The notes beneath the pieces are model-generated. The model saw only the letters and a program-made list of their open reading frames with translations. It searched no databases and was not told where the DNA came from. Source: JAFALK01 sp036500605 (GTDB lineage Bacteria > Pseudomonadota > Gammaproteobacteria > Burkholderiales > Burkholderiaceae_C). Taken from it: 64,000 nucleotides of DNA. Shown in pieces: positions 25,481-33,343 of the stretch. Every line of letters begins with the position of its first letter. Position 1 is the stretch's first letter. The DNA is taken from assembly GCA_036500605.1 (NCBI GenBank), contig DASYBU010000039.1:12885-76884 (forward strand), written 5' to 3'. A program made the translations under genes and the position numbers.

Positions 25481-25712
25481 GTTGGCCGGTATCCGGGCTG
25501 GTAGCGCGATTTGCCATGCCTTCCCAGGCGCGTGTTCCTTCAAGCAAAAGAAACGCCCAGTGGCTGCGATGGAAATTGGGCTCGCGAGAGCCCGTCTACT
25601 TACCGTTGCGGGGGCAGCTCAGGTTGGGGCTTTGACCGGCGATTCGGCTCGGCCCTTCCTGATTCCCGTTGAACTGCGGCGCATGAGTGAACACGCCGCG
25701 AGCACCAACGGG
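25481..25712 (-). ncRNA. Cobalamin riboswitch controlling the cobO operon
   Basis: Read on the minus strand, this leader contains the conserved class I cobalamin aptamer elements in order: GTTGGTG opening P1, AACGGGAA, GCCCCCGCAACGGTAA, GCCACTGGG, CTGGGAAGG and the terminal AGCCCGGATACCGGCCAAC-type B12 box whose GGCCAAC closes P1. Downstream, a nine-pair hairpin (about 25448-25475) precedes 100 bases of leader to cobO with no U-tract, so translational or Rho-dependent control is more likely than intrinsic termination. Confidence 0.92.
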
Positions 25713-25794
25713 CGGAAGTTTAACCGTGCGCTTCGAATGGCGTGAACCCGGGTGCTCGGCGATGTGCCGTTATGATTTCGCCCGTTGGTGCTCG
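25699..25794. promoter_or_regulatory. Divergent promoter spacer framed by a perfect 16-bp inverted repeat
   Basis: CGAGCACCAACGGGCG (25699-25714) and its exact reverse complement (25779-25794) are the 5' P1 segments of the two opposed riboswitches. The 64 bases between them must hold both promoters. On the minus strand, TTCACG (25741-25746), 17 bases, TTAAAC (25718-25723) is a plausible sigma-70 promoter with a start near 25711. On the plus strand, TATGAT (25771-25776) is a good -10 element, but no good -35 is spaced correctly. Confidence 0.45.
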
Positions 25795-26006
25795 TGTCTG
25801 CCGTCTGGCAGCCACAGTTCAACGGGAAGCAGGAGGGCCGGCCCGGCAAGGGAGGCCTAACCTGCGCTGCCCCCGCAACGGTAAGCGGAAGGCGGGTTTT
25901 TCGGTTCACCGGACAACTCGCGGCTCGTGTCTGAATCCACTGGGTGCCACCGGCATCTGGGAAGGAAACACGGGTTCATCTTTCGCCAGCCCGGATACCG
26001 GCCAAC
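25782..26006 (+). ncRNA. Cobalamin riboswitch controlling btuB
   Basis: The plus-strand leader repeats the same conserved elements: CCGTTGGTG, CAACGGGAA, GCCCCCGCAACGGTAAGC, CCACTGGGTGCCACCGGC, TGGGAAGGA and CCAGCCCGGATACCGGCC. It ends 94 bases before the btuB ATG. A GCCGCGGGGAAGCGGC hairpin lies downstream. No intrinsic terminator is evident, so control of translation initiation is the more likely mode. Confidence 0.92.
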
Positions 26007-26100
26007 ACAGCGGACGCGCCTCTTCGTCAGGGGAAGGCCGTCCATATCGCATGCAGCCGCGGGGAAGCGGCAGACGTGCACCGTTATCCGACCTTTCTCC

Positions 26101-27972
26101 ATGTTCAAGAACACCTCTCATGCCGGCTGCGTGCTGGCCGCTTTCGCCCTTCTTCCGATGGTTGCGGCCGCCCAGGCGACGCTCGATCAGGTCATCGTCA
26201 CAGGCACCCGCGAAGCCCAGCCGCTGCGCAACAGCACGGCCGACGTCGTGCTGATTGATGCCGACACCATCCGCGACAGCGGCATGGGCACGATCGAAGA
26301 CCTGCTGCGCGCCCAAGCCGGCTTGCAGGTCGCGCGCAACGGCGGCCCCGGCCAGAGCTCGGGCTACTTCATGCGCGGCACCGGCACGAGCAGCACCGTG
26401 GTGCTGATCGACGGCGTGCGCGTCGGGTCGGCCTCCTTGGGTCAAGCCGAGCTCGAGTCGATCAGCCTCGCGCAAGTCGATCACATCGAAGTGCTGCGCG
26501 GCCCGGCCTCGAGCCTTTACGGCGCCGATGCGGTCGGCGGCGTGATCCAGATCTTCACGCGCCGCGGCACGGAAGGCACGCCGCGCGTGACGGGCAATCT
26601 GGCGGTCGGGGGCTACGGCTCCAGTGACGGCAATGTCAGCGTCAGCGGTGCCCAAGGCGGCTTCGACTACGCGGCCAGCATCGGCCAGGAACGCAGCGAT
26701 GGCGTGTCGACGCTGCGCCCGAATGACCAGTTCGGCAACTACAACCCCGACAAGGACGGCTTCAAGCGCACCGTCGGCAGCGCGCAGCTGGGCTTCACGC
26801 CGGCCGCCGGCCACCGCATCGGCATCAACATCAGCGAGAGCAAGCTGAACGGCCAGTACGACGGCTCGCAATACCTGCCGCCCGACTACACGGCGGACGC
26901 GACGCCCGACTTCCGCAACCACCTCAAGACCGACGTGGCGGCGATCAACTACCGCGGCGAGATCTCGAGCTTCTGGACCACGACCCTGCAAGTCTCAAGC
27001 AACACCGACGACTCGCGCAGCGGCGGCACCGTGCTGGCCCGCTACAAGACCGAGCGCGACCAGTACACCTGGCAGAACGCGCTGCACTTCAGCCCCGATC
27101 AGCAAGTCGTGCTGGCTTATGAACATCTGAAGGACAGCGTCGCGGCCGATGACTACGGCACCCAGTACTCGCGCAACAACAACGCCCTGGTGGCCGGCTA
27201 CTCGGGCCGCTTCGGTGATGCCGGCCTGGAAGCCAGCGTGCGCCATGACGACAACTCGGTCTACGGCGGCAACACCACGGGCAGCCTCGGCGCCAGCTAT
27301 GCGCTGAACAGCAAGCTCAAGCTGCGCGCCCTGGTCGGCACGAGCTTCCGCGCCCCGGCTTTCAACGATCTGTTCTACCCCGGCTACGGCATCAGCACGC
27401 TCCAGCCCGAACGCGGCCGCAGCGCCGAGATCGGCCTGGCCTGGCAGGCTGGCGGCAGCAGCGCCAGCGCCACGGTCTACCGCAACAAGGTCCGCAACCT
27501 GATCGGCTACGACCCCGATCCGAACGGCACCGACTGCCCGGCCGGCTACTTCGGCTGCGCCGGCAACACCTCGCGCGCCAAGCTGCAGGGCGCGACCCTG
27601 AGCGCCGGCCAACGCTGGGGCGGCCTGAACCTGCGCGCCAACGTCGACCTGCTCGACGCCAGGGACGAGAACTCCGGCGCGCGCCTGGCCCGCCGCGCCG
27701 CGCATCAGGAAAGCCTGATGGCCGACTACGACGCCGGCAACTGGACCGTCGGTGCCTCGCTGGTCGATGTGGGCGCGCGGCCTGATGGCAGCGCCAACCT
27801 CGGCGCCTACGCGCTGATCGACGTTCGCGCCACCTGGCACTTCCTGCCGCAATGGCGCCTGGAAGCCAAGGTGCTGAACGTGGCGGACCGCGATACCCAG
27901 CCGGTGCGGGACTACCAGGGTCTGGGCCGTCAAGCGTGGATCGGCCTGCGCTTCGACAGCAAGGGGCTCTAA
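26101..27972 (+). CDS. btuB: TonB-dependent cobalamin receptor
   Basis: The 623-residue outer-membrane protein has a signal peptide (about 23 residues, ending AAAQA), a TonB box-like LDQVIVTGTRE, a plug domain with IEDLLRAQAGLQVARNGGPGQSSGYFMRG and VEVLRGPASSLYGADAVGGVIQIFT-type sequence, then a beta-barrel ending in LRFD plus a short tail. It imports cobalamin across the outer membrane using TonB energy. I chose the ATG at 26101 because the signal peptide starts there; the frame is open upstream through the riboswitch. No clear ribosome-binding site precedes it. Confidence 0.93.
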   Translation: MFKNTSHAGCVLAAFALLPMVAAAQATLDQVIVTGTREAQPLRNSTADVVLIDADTIRDSGMGTIEDLLRAQAGLQVARNGGPGQSSGYFMRGTGTSSTVVLIDGVRVGSASLGQAELESISLAQVDHIEVLRGPASSLYGADAVGGVIQIFTRRGTEGTPRVTGNLAVGGYGSSDGNVSVSGAQGGFDYAASIGQERSDGVSTLRPNDQFGNYNPDKDGFKRTVGSAQLGFTPAAGHRIGINISESKLNGQYDGSQYLPPDYTADATPDFRNHLKTDVAAINYRGEISSFWTTTLQVSSNTDDSRSGGTVLARYKTERDQYTWQNALHFSPDQQVVLAYEHLKDSVAADDYGTQYSRNNNALVAGYSGRFGDAGLEASVRHDDNSVYGGNTTGSLGASYALNSKLKLRALVGTSFRAPAFNDLFYPGYGISTLQPERGRSAEIGLAWQAGGSSASATVYRNKVRNLIGYDPDPNGTDCPAGYFGCAGNTSRAKLQGATLSAGQRWGGLNLRANVDLLDARDENSGARLARRAAHQESLMADYDAGNWTVGASLVDVGARPDGSANLGAYALIDVRATWHFLPQWRLEAKVLNVADRDTQPVRDYQGLGRQAWIGLRFDSKGL

Positions 27973-28038
27973 CGCCCGGCTCCGACTGACACTCAAGGTT
28001 TGAGTGGAGGTCGGAGCGGAAGTCGGAGCGGAAAGAGA

Positions 28039-28071
28039 AAACGGGAACAAGCGCAAGGCTTGTTCCCGTTT
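28039..28071. terminator. Likely bidirectional terminator between btuB and tRNA-Thr
   Basis: A perfect 14-pair stem (28039-28052 with 28058-28071) closes a five-base loop. It follows btuB by 67 bases on the plus strand and follows the tRNA by 8 bases on the minus strand. A-rich bases before it give a partial U-tract for the minus direction; the plus side has only CAATTTG. Two 12-base copies of GTCGGAGCGGAA lie just before it. Confidence 0.7.
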
Positions 28072-28078
28072 CAATTTG

Positions 28079-28154
28079 TGGTGCCGGCTATCGGATTCGA
28101 ACTGATGACCTACCGCTTACAAGGCGGTTGCTCTACCAACTGAGCTAAGCCGGC
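28079..28154 (-). tRNA. tRNA-Thr (anticodon UGU)
   Basis: On the minus strand the 76 bases fold as a standard cloverleaf. The acceptor stem is GCCGGCT with AGCCGGC, the D-arm contains AGCTCAGTTGGTAGAGC, the anticodon stem-loop CCGCCTTGTAAGCGG has TGT as anticodon, and the T-loop is GTTCGAATC. The CCA end is encoded at 28079-28081. It stands alone between btuB and sspB. Confidence 0.97.
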
Positions 28155-28176
28155 ACTGGAAGGCGAATTGTAGCGG

Positions 28177-28728
28177 CTACTTGATGCGCTTCAGCGAAGG
28201 TCGACCGCCGCCGTTGCCGGGACCGTCGTCCTCGGGCGAAGTCGGGGCCTCGGTCGCTGCAGTCGTCGTGTTGCTGGTGTCGCCGGGCTCCGGAGCGAGG
28301 CGCAAACCGCGCGCCGGTGCAGCAGCAGCAGGAGACGACGCGGGAGGCGCCGTGACCGGCGACGTTGCCGTGGCACCTGCCGCCGTAGCGCCGGGCGCCG
28401 GGAAGGCCATGCCCTGCCCGTTCTCACGCGCATAGATCGCCACGACGTGATCGACCGGCACGACGATCTCGCGTGCCACGCCGCCGAAACGGGCCTTGAA
28501 GCTGATCGCCTCATTGCCCAGATCGAGCGAGCTGGTGGCCTCGAAACCGACGTTCAGCACGATCTCGCCGTTGCTGACGTATTCCATCGGCACCTGCACG
28601 AAGCGGTCCACATGGACAGCGATGTACGGCGTGAAGCCGTTGTCGCTGCACCAGTCGTGGAGCGCGCGGATCAGGTAGGGACGGGTCGACGTGCTGCCGC
28701 CCGTGTCGGTCGTGGATTCCATGTTCAT
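28177..28728 (-). CDS. sspB: ClpXP protease specificity-enhancing factor
   Basis: The N-terminal domain (about residues 14-115; TRPYLIRALHDWCSDNGFTP and VNVGFEATSSLDLGNEAISF-like sequence) is the SspB fold that binds ssrA-tagged proteins. A long Pro/Ala/Thr-rich tether of about 60 residues follows and ends in RPSLKRIK, matching the C-terminal ClpX-binding motif. It delivers substrates to ClpXP. ATG 28728 is preferred; ATG 28722 and a TTG at 28752 are alternatives, and no strong ribosome-binding site separates them. It follows sspA, as in E. coli. Confidence 0.94.
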   Translation of the reverse strand: MNMESTTDTGGSTSTRPYLIRALHDWCSDNGFTPYIAVHVDRFVQVPMEYVSNGEIVLNVGFEATSSLDLGNEAISFKARFGGVAREIVVPVDHVVAIYARENGQGMAFPAPGATAAGATATSPVTAPPASSPAAAAPARGLRLAPEPGDTSNTTTAATEAPTSPEDDGPGNGGGRPSLKRIK

Positions 28729-28755
28729 ACCGAATGGATCTGGATCCCGCAAGAC

Positions 28756-29373
28756 TTACTTGCGCATCACCTTTTCCGAAGGCGTCAGCGCCTCGATGTA
28801 GGCCGGGCGCGAGAAGATGCGTTCGGCGTACTTGAGCAGGGGCAGCGCGTTCTTGGACATGTCGATGCCGTAGTAATCCAGACGCCACAGCAGCGGCGCG
28901 ATGGCCACGTCGAGCATCGAGAAGTCGTCGCCCAGCATGTACTTGTTCTTCAGGAAGATCGGGGCGAGCTGGGTCAGGCGGTCGCGGATTTGCGCGCGGG
29001 CCTTTTCCATCTGCTTGTCGGTCGCCTTGGCGGCCATGCTGCGGCCTTCGAGCACGTTGACGTGGGCGAACAGCTCCTTCTCGAAATTGAGCAGGAACAG
29101 GCGCACGCGGGCACGGGCGACCGGGTCGCCGGGCATCAGCTGCGGATGCGGGAAGCGTTCGTCGATGTACTCGTTGATGATGTGCGACTCGTAGAGGATC
29201 AGGTCGCGTTCAACAAGGATGGGCACCTCGTTGTACGGGTTCATCAGCGCGATGTCTTCGGGCTTGGCGAACAGGTCCACGTCGCGGATCTCGAAATCCA
29301 TGCCCTTCTCGAACAGCACGAAGCGGCAGCGGTGCGAATAAGGGCAGGTTGTTCCTGAGTAAAGCACCATCAT
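28756..29373 (-). CDS. sspA: Stringent starvation protein A, glutathione S-transferase fold
   Basis: The protein of about 205 residues starts MMVLYSGTTCPYSHRCRFVL, a thioredoxin-like GST N-terminal domain, followed by NPYNEVPILVERDLILYES and a helical C-terminal domain. SspA binds RNA polymerase rather than acting as a typical transferase, and influences stationary-phase and acid-stress transcription. The start is either of two adjacent ATG codons at 29373 or 29370. It is the gene after the petABC terminator and is followed by sspB after 27 bases. Confidence 0.94.
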   Translation of the reverse strand: MMVLYSGTTCPYSHRCRFVLFEKGMDFEIRDVDLFAKPEDIALMNPYNEVPILVERDLILYESHIINEYIDERFPHPQLMPGDPVARARVRLFLLNFEKELFAHVNVLEGRSMAAKATDKQMEKARAQIRDRLTQLAPIFLKNKYMLGDDFSMLDVAIAPLLWRLDYYGIDMSKNALPLLKYAERIFSRPAYIEALTPSEKVMRK

Positions 29374-29467
29374 GGTGGCGAGCTCCCGTGTGGGTAAGTT
29401 GAGGTGGTTTTTGACGCCTGGATGGGCGGAATCCGAGAGTGTGACTGAAACGCCACCCAAAAAGCAA

Positions 29468-29499
29468 ACGCAGCGGGCGCTGGGAAGCACCCGCTGCGT
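29468..29499 (-). terminator. Intrinsic terminator of the petABC operon
   Basis: On the minus strand, a perfect ten-pair GC-rich stem (29490-29499 with 29468-29477; ACGCAGCGGG) with a 12-base loop is followed by TTGCTTTTTGG. It lies 80 bases after petC and 95 bases before sspA, so sspA-sspB should have its own promoter. Confidence 0.88.
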
Positions 29500-29578
29500 C
29501 TTGGACTCCTGTCCTCGACCGGGCAAACCGGTCGGATCGCGTTATTTTACTTGACGTCTTGGAAGAGCCATTTCGGCC

Positions 29579-30343
29579 TTACTTGACGTCCTTCCAGTAG
29601 GCCGCATTCAAGCGCCAGGCGCACAGCGTGAAGATCGACAGGAAGATCAGCACGATCACACCCAGGCGATAGCGCTCGCTCTGGGCTGGCTCACCCATCC
29701 ATTGCAGATAGGCGACCAGATCGGCGACGGCTTCGTCGTATTGGTGGGCATTCAATGTGCCTGGCGTGAGCTGTTCGAAGCCCTTGAAGACTTCCGTCTT
29801 GCCGTGCCCGTGCTCGTCTTCGACCTCGGCGAAAGTGGCAATGCGCTGGCCTTGCAGTTCCCACAAGGCGTGCGGCATGGCCACGCTCGGGAAAGCGAGG
29901 TTGTTCCAGCCGGTCGGCTTGCTCGGGTCGCGATAGAAGGTGCGCAGGTAGGTGTAGACATAGTCGGCACCCGAACCCTTGGCTTCATCGGCACGCGAAC
30001 GCGTGATAACGGTCAAGTCAGGCGGAGCGGCGCCAAAGAATTCCTTGGCCTGGCGCGGCTCGAGCGCCACCTTCATGGCTTCGCCGACCTTGTCGGTCGT
30101 GAACAGCAGGTTGCCCTTGATCTGCGCCTCGGTCAAGCCCAGATCGCGCAGCTTGCTGTAGCGCATGTAGTTGGCGCCGTGGCAGTTCAGGCAGTAGTTG
30201 ACGAAGAGCTTGGCGCCGTTTTGCAGGGCGGCCATGTCTTCCATCTTGTCCTTGGGGAAGGTATCCCAGGGGATGCCGCCTTCACTGGCGTGGGCCGCAA
30301 AAGCGCTCAGGCCGAGGAGGACGGTGGCAATGAGTTTCTTCAT
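29579..30343 (-). CDS. petC: Cytochrome c1 of the bc1 complex
   Basis: The 254-residue protein has a signal peptide ending AAHAS, the haem c motif CLNCH near residue 54, a Met ligand candidate in FPSVAMPHALWE near 155, and a C-terminal membrane anchor (about 227-245). It passes electrons from the Rieske centre to a soluble cytochrome c. It is the last gene of petA-petB-petC with a 16-base gap after petB. Confidence 0.96.
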   Translation of the reverse strand: MKKLIATVLLGLSAFAAHASEGGIPWDTFPKDKMEDMAALQNGAKLFVNYCLNCHGANYMRYSKLRDLGLTEAQIKGNLLFTTDKVGEAMKVALEPRQAKEFFGAAPPDLTVITRSRADEAKGSGADYVYTYLRTFYRDPSKPTGWNNLAFPSVAMPHALWELQGQRIATFAEVEDEHGHGKTEVFKGFEQLTPGTLNAHQYDEAVADLVAYLQWMGEPAQSERYRLGVIVLIFLSIFTLCAWRLNAAYWKDVK

Positions 30344-30359
30344 GTCTGGGTCTCCGGGC

Positions 30360-31835
30360 TCAGTGGGCGTGGAAGGTCACACGGTCAGGGACCGGCTTGG
30401 GTGTCCCCAGGCGGCTCCACCAAGGCATGAGCAGGAAGAAACTGAAGTACAGCAGCGTGCCGATCTGCGAGACCAGGCCGCCCGCCGGCGACGGCGGCTT
30501 CACGCCGAGGTAACCGAGGATGGCGAAGAAGATCACGAACACGATGTAGACGTAGAGATGCCAGCTCGGACGGTAGCGGATCGACTTGACCGGGCTGTAA
30601 TCGAGCCAGGGCAGGAAGAACAGGATGATGACCGAGCCGCCCATCACGACGACGCCCCAGAACTTGGCGTCGAAGCCCTGCAGCACGGCGCCCAGCGCGT
30701 TGGACGGCACCGCGATGCCGAGCCAGCCCATCACGACCGAGGGCACGCCGAAGGCGAAGAACAGCACCGCCATCAGCCCCAGGTAGGCGGTCTTGATGAT
30801 GGCCGGCGCGTTGGCACGGCGAACGGTCAGCGCGTAGACCACGAAGGCGAAGAAGCCCCAGAGGATCGGCATCATGTCCGAGGTGGTGGCACGCAGCATC
30901 GAGTAGAACGGCGTGAAGTACCAGACCGGCGCGATGTGCAGCGGCGTCTTCAGCGGGTCGGCCGGGATGAAGTTGTTGGCTTCGAGGAAGTAGCCGCCCA
31001 TTTCGGGCGCGAAGAAGATGATGGCGCTGAACACCATCAGGAACAGGCCCATGCCGTACATGTCATGCACGGTGTAGTACGGATGGAAGGGGATGCCGTC
31101 GAGCGGGCGGCCCAGCGCATCCTTGTGCTTCTTGATCTCGACGCCGTCGGGGTTGTTGGAACCGACTTCGTGCAGCGCGATGATGTGCGCGACCACGAGG
31201 CCCAGCAGCACCAGCGGCACGGCGATCACGTGGAAGCTGAAGAAGCGGTTCAGCGTGGCGTCGCCGACCACGTAGTCACCACGGATCAGCAGCGCCAGGT
31301 CAGGGCCGACGAAGGGGATGGCCGAGAACAGGTTGACGATCACCTGGGCGCCCCAGTAGGACATCTGGCCCCAGGGCAGCAGATAGCCCATGAAGGCCTC
31401 GGCCATCAGGCACAGGAAGATCGCGCAACCGAACACCCAGACCAGCTCGCGCGGCTTGCGGTACGAACCGTAAAGCAGCCCGCGGAACATGTGCAGGTAG
31501 ACCACGATGAAGAAGGCCGAAGCACCCGTGGAGTGCATGTAGCGGATCAGCCAGCCCCAGGGCACGTCGCGCATGATGGACATTTCCACCGAGGCGAAAG
31601 CCAGTGCCGCGTCGGGCTTGTAGTTCATCACCAGGAAGATGCCGGTGACGATCTGGATCACCAGCACCACGAGGGCCAGCGAGCCGAAGATGTACCACCA
31701 GTTGAAGTTCTTCGGGGCGTAGTACTCGGAGAGGTGCTCCTTGTACATCTTCGAGGCGGGGAAGCGGTTGTCCACCCAGGTCAACAGCTTCTCGCCGATC
31801 GGTGCGCCAGCGGGCGCTTCTTTGAATTCAGCCAT
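30360..31835 (-). CDS. petB: Cytochrome b of the bc1 complex
   Basis: The 491-residue polytopic protein shows the two haem-binding His pairs in helices B and D (GWLIRYMHSTGASAFF with HMFRGLLYGSYR, then FFSFHVIAVPLVLLGLVVAHIIALH), the quinol-site motif as PEW-like sequence (APVWYFTPFY), and a fused C-terminal region. A longer C-terminus than the roughly 400-residue bacterial minimum is typical of beta-proteobacteria. It contributes both quinone sites of the proton-motive Q cycle. Confidence 0.96.
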   Translation of the reverse strand: MAEFKEAPAGAPIGEKLLTWVDNRFPASKMYKEHLSEYYAPKNFNWWYIFGSLALVVLVIQIVTGIFLVMNYKPDAALAFASVEMSIMRDVPWGWLIRYMHSTGASAFFIVVYLHMFRGLLYGSYRKPRELVWVFGCAIFLCLMAEAFMGYLLPWGQMSYWGAQVIVNLFSAIPFVGPDLALLIRGDYVVGDATLNRFFSFHVIAVPLVLLGLVVAHIIALHEVGSNNPDGVEIKKHKDALGRPLDGIPFHPYYTVHDMYGMGLFLMVFSAIIFFAPEMGGYFLEANNFIPADPLKTPLHIAPVWYFTPFYSMLRATTSDMMPILWGFFAFVVYALTVRRANAPAIIKTAYLGLMAVLFFAFGVPSVVMGWLGIAVPSNALGAVLQGFDAKFWGVVVMGGSVIILFFLPWLDYSPVKSIRYRPSWHLYVYIVFVIFFAILGYLGVKPPSPAGGLVSQIGTLLYFSFFLLMPWWSRLGTPKPVPDRVTFHAH

Positions 31836-31873
31836 GTCTCGTCCTAAGTATTCTTGCTGGGCCGGGTCAAGGC

Positions 31874-32470
31874 TTACGCCTGCTTGTCTTCACCGATCAG
31901 GAGTCGGGTGTCGGACAAGAACATGTAGGGCGGCACTTCGAGGTTGTCCGGCGCGGGCTTGTTCTTGAACACGCGGCCGGCCAGGTCGAAGGTCGAGCCG
32001 TGGCAGGGGCAGAGGAAGCCGCCTTCCCAGTTGTCGGGCAGCGAGGGCTGCGGGCCGGCCTGGAACTTGTCGCCCGGCGAGCAGCCCAGGTGGGTGCAGA
32101 TGCCGATCACGACCAGGTACTCGGGCTTGCGCGAGCGGTACTCGTTCTTCGCGTAATCGGGCGTCGGGTAGGCATTGCGCTTCGATTCGGGATCGGCCAC
32201 TTCAGCGTGGGTGTCGTTCAGCGACTTCAGCATCTCCGGCGTGCGGCGCAGGATCCACACGGGCTTGCCGCGCCATTCGACGGTCATCTTCTGGCCCGGG
32301 GCCAGGGCGCTGATATCGGCTTCCACCGGCGCGCCGGCGGCCTTGGCGCGCTCGGACGGCGCGAATGTGCTGACAAACGGCACGGCCGTGGCAATGCCAC
32401 CGACTGCACCTACGCAACTCGAGGCGATAAGCCACGTGCGCTTGCCTTGGTCCACTTGCTGGTCACTCAT
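31874..32470 (-). CDS. petA: Rieske iron-sulfur subunit of the bc1 complex
   Basis: The 198-residue protein starts with a twin-arginine-type region lacking a strict RR pair (KRTWLIASSCVGAVGG), a membrane anchor, and ends in a Rieske domain with CTHLGC near residue 137 and CPCHGS near 157 that bind the 2Fe-2S cluster. It transfers electrons from quinol to cytochrome c1. It leads the operon. A TATAGAAT -10-like element lies at 32547-32554 on the minus strand. Confidence 0.96.
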   Translation of the reverse strand: MSDQQVDQGKRTWLIASSCVGAVGGIATAVPFVSTFAPSERAKAAGAPVEADISALAPGQKMTVEWRGKPVWILRRTPEMLKSLNDTHAEVADPESKRNAYPTPDYAKNEYRSRKPEYLVVIGICTHLGCSPGDKFQAGPQPSLPDNWEGGFLCPCHGSTFDLAGRVFKNKPAPDNLEVPPYMFLSDTRLLIGEDKQA

Positions 32471-32699
32471 GAGGGTCCTTGTAAAGCTTCTGAGCTTCGG
32501 TCTCTGGTTCTGTCTCTAGACTTCTGATCCCGGGGGGCAACAAAAGATTCTATAGGGCGGAATTTGACTCTCGTATCAGCAAGAACCTGGGGCGTAGAGC
32601 TTGACGCCACAAATCCAGGTCTCATCACGATAAATTCTGGCCCGCGCCGAGGAGAATCCGGCGAGCGGGCCGCCGGCTCGGACAGCAACGGAGAAAACA

Positions 32700-33134
32700 A
32701 TGAGCTTCATGTCGGAATTCAAGGAATTCGCACTCAAGGGTAATGTGATGGACCTGGCGGTCGGTGTGATCATCGGCGGCGCTTTCGGCAAGATCGTCGA
32801 TTCCATCGTCAAGGACCTGATCATGCCCGTGATCGGGCGCGTGCTGGGCGGCCTGGACTTCAGCAACTACTTCATCATGCTGGCCAGCCCGCCGGCCGAC
32901 TATCACGGCCCGAACACCTACGAGGCGCTGACCAAGGCCGGCGTGCCCTTGTTTGCCTACGGCAACTTCCTGACCATCCTGGTCAACTTCATCATCCTGG
33001 CCTTCATCATCTTCATGATGATCAGCCAGATCAACAAGCTCAAGCGCGAGGCGCCAGCCGCCCCGGCCGCACCTGCGGCCACGCCGGAAGACATCGTGCT
33101 GTTGCGTGAAATCCGCGATTCGCTCAAGCGCTGA
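32700..33134 (+). CDS. mscL: Large-conductance mechanosensitive channel
   Basis: The 144-residue protein has the MscL N-terminal helix (FKEFALKGNVMDLAVGVIIG), the first transmembrane helix with GGAFGKIVDSIVKDL, a periplasmic loop, a second helix and a charged C-terminal bundle with an Ala/Pro-rich insert. It opens under membrane tension to relieve hypo-osmotic stress. An ACGGAG ribosome-binding site precedes the ATG. Its promoter must lie in the 229 bases shared with divergent petA; I see no confident consensus. Confidence 0.97.
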   Translation: MSFMSEFKEFALKGNVMDLAVGVIIGGAFGKIVDSIVKDLIMPVIGRVLGGLDFSNYFIMLASPPADYHGPNTYEALTKAGVPLFAYGNFLTILVNFIILAFIIFMMISQINKLKREAPAAPAAPAATPEDIVLLREIRDSLKR

Positions 33135-33343
33135 AGAATTGCGATTCAAGGCGCCGAGACCAAAGCGCTGGGCGATCCGTGAACTTTGTCCGAGTAAGCA
33201 AAGGTTTCGCTTCGCCCATTTGTTAGCTTTTTGGCACCACGTCGCCTCTGGGAAGGGGCGACCCGCCTGTGAGGGGGTCGCAATGGCGCGATACTTGTGT
33301 CAGCGCCAATAGAGCGTTAGCTCTGCCGGCCCACCCTGTTGAC

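Noticed and set aside
29548..29592. Direct repeat TTACTTGACGTC at the end of petC
   Set aside because: Only one short duplication of the last codons; no element or regulatory role can be supported.
33200..33330. Possible small RNA or terminator hairpins between mscL and the DUF1631 gene
   Set aside because: GTCGCC/GGGCGAC and AGAGC/GCTCT hairpins are short, without U-tracts or promoter; not enough for a call.
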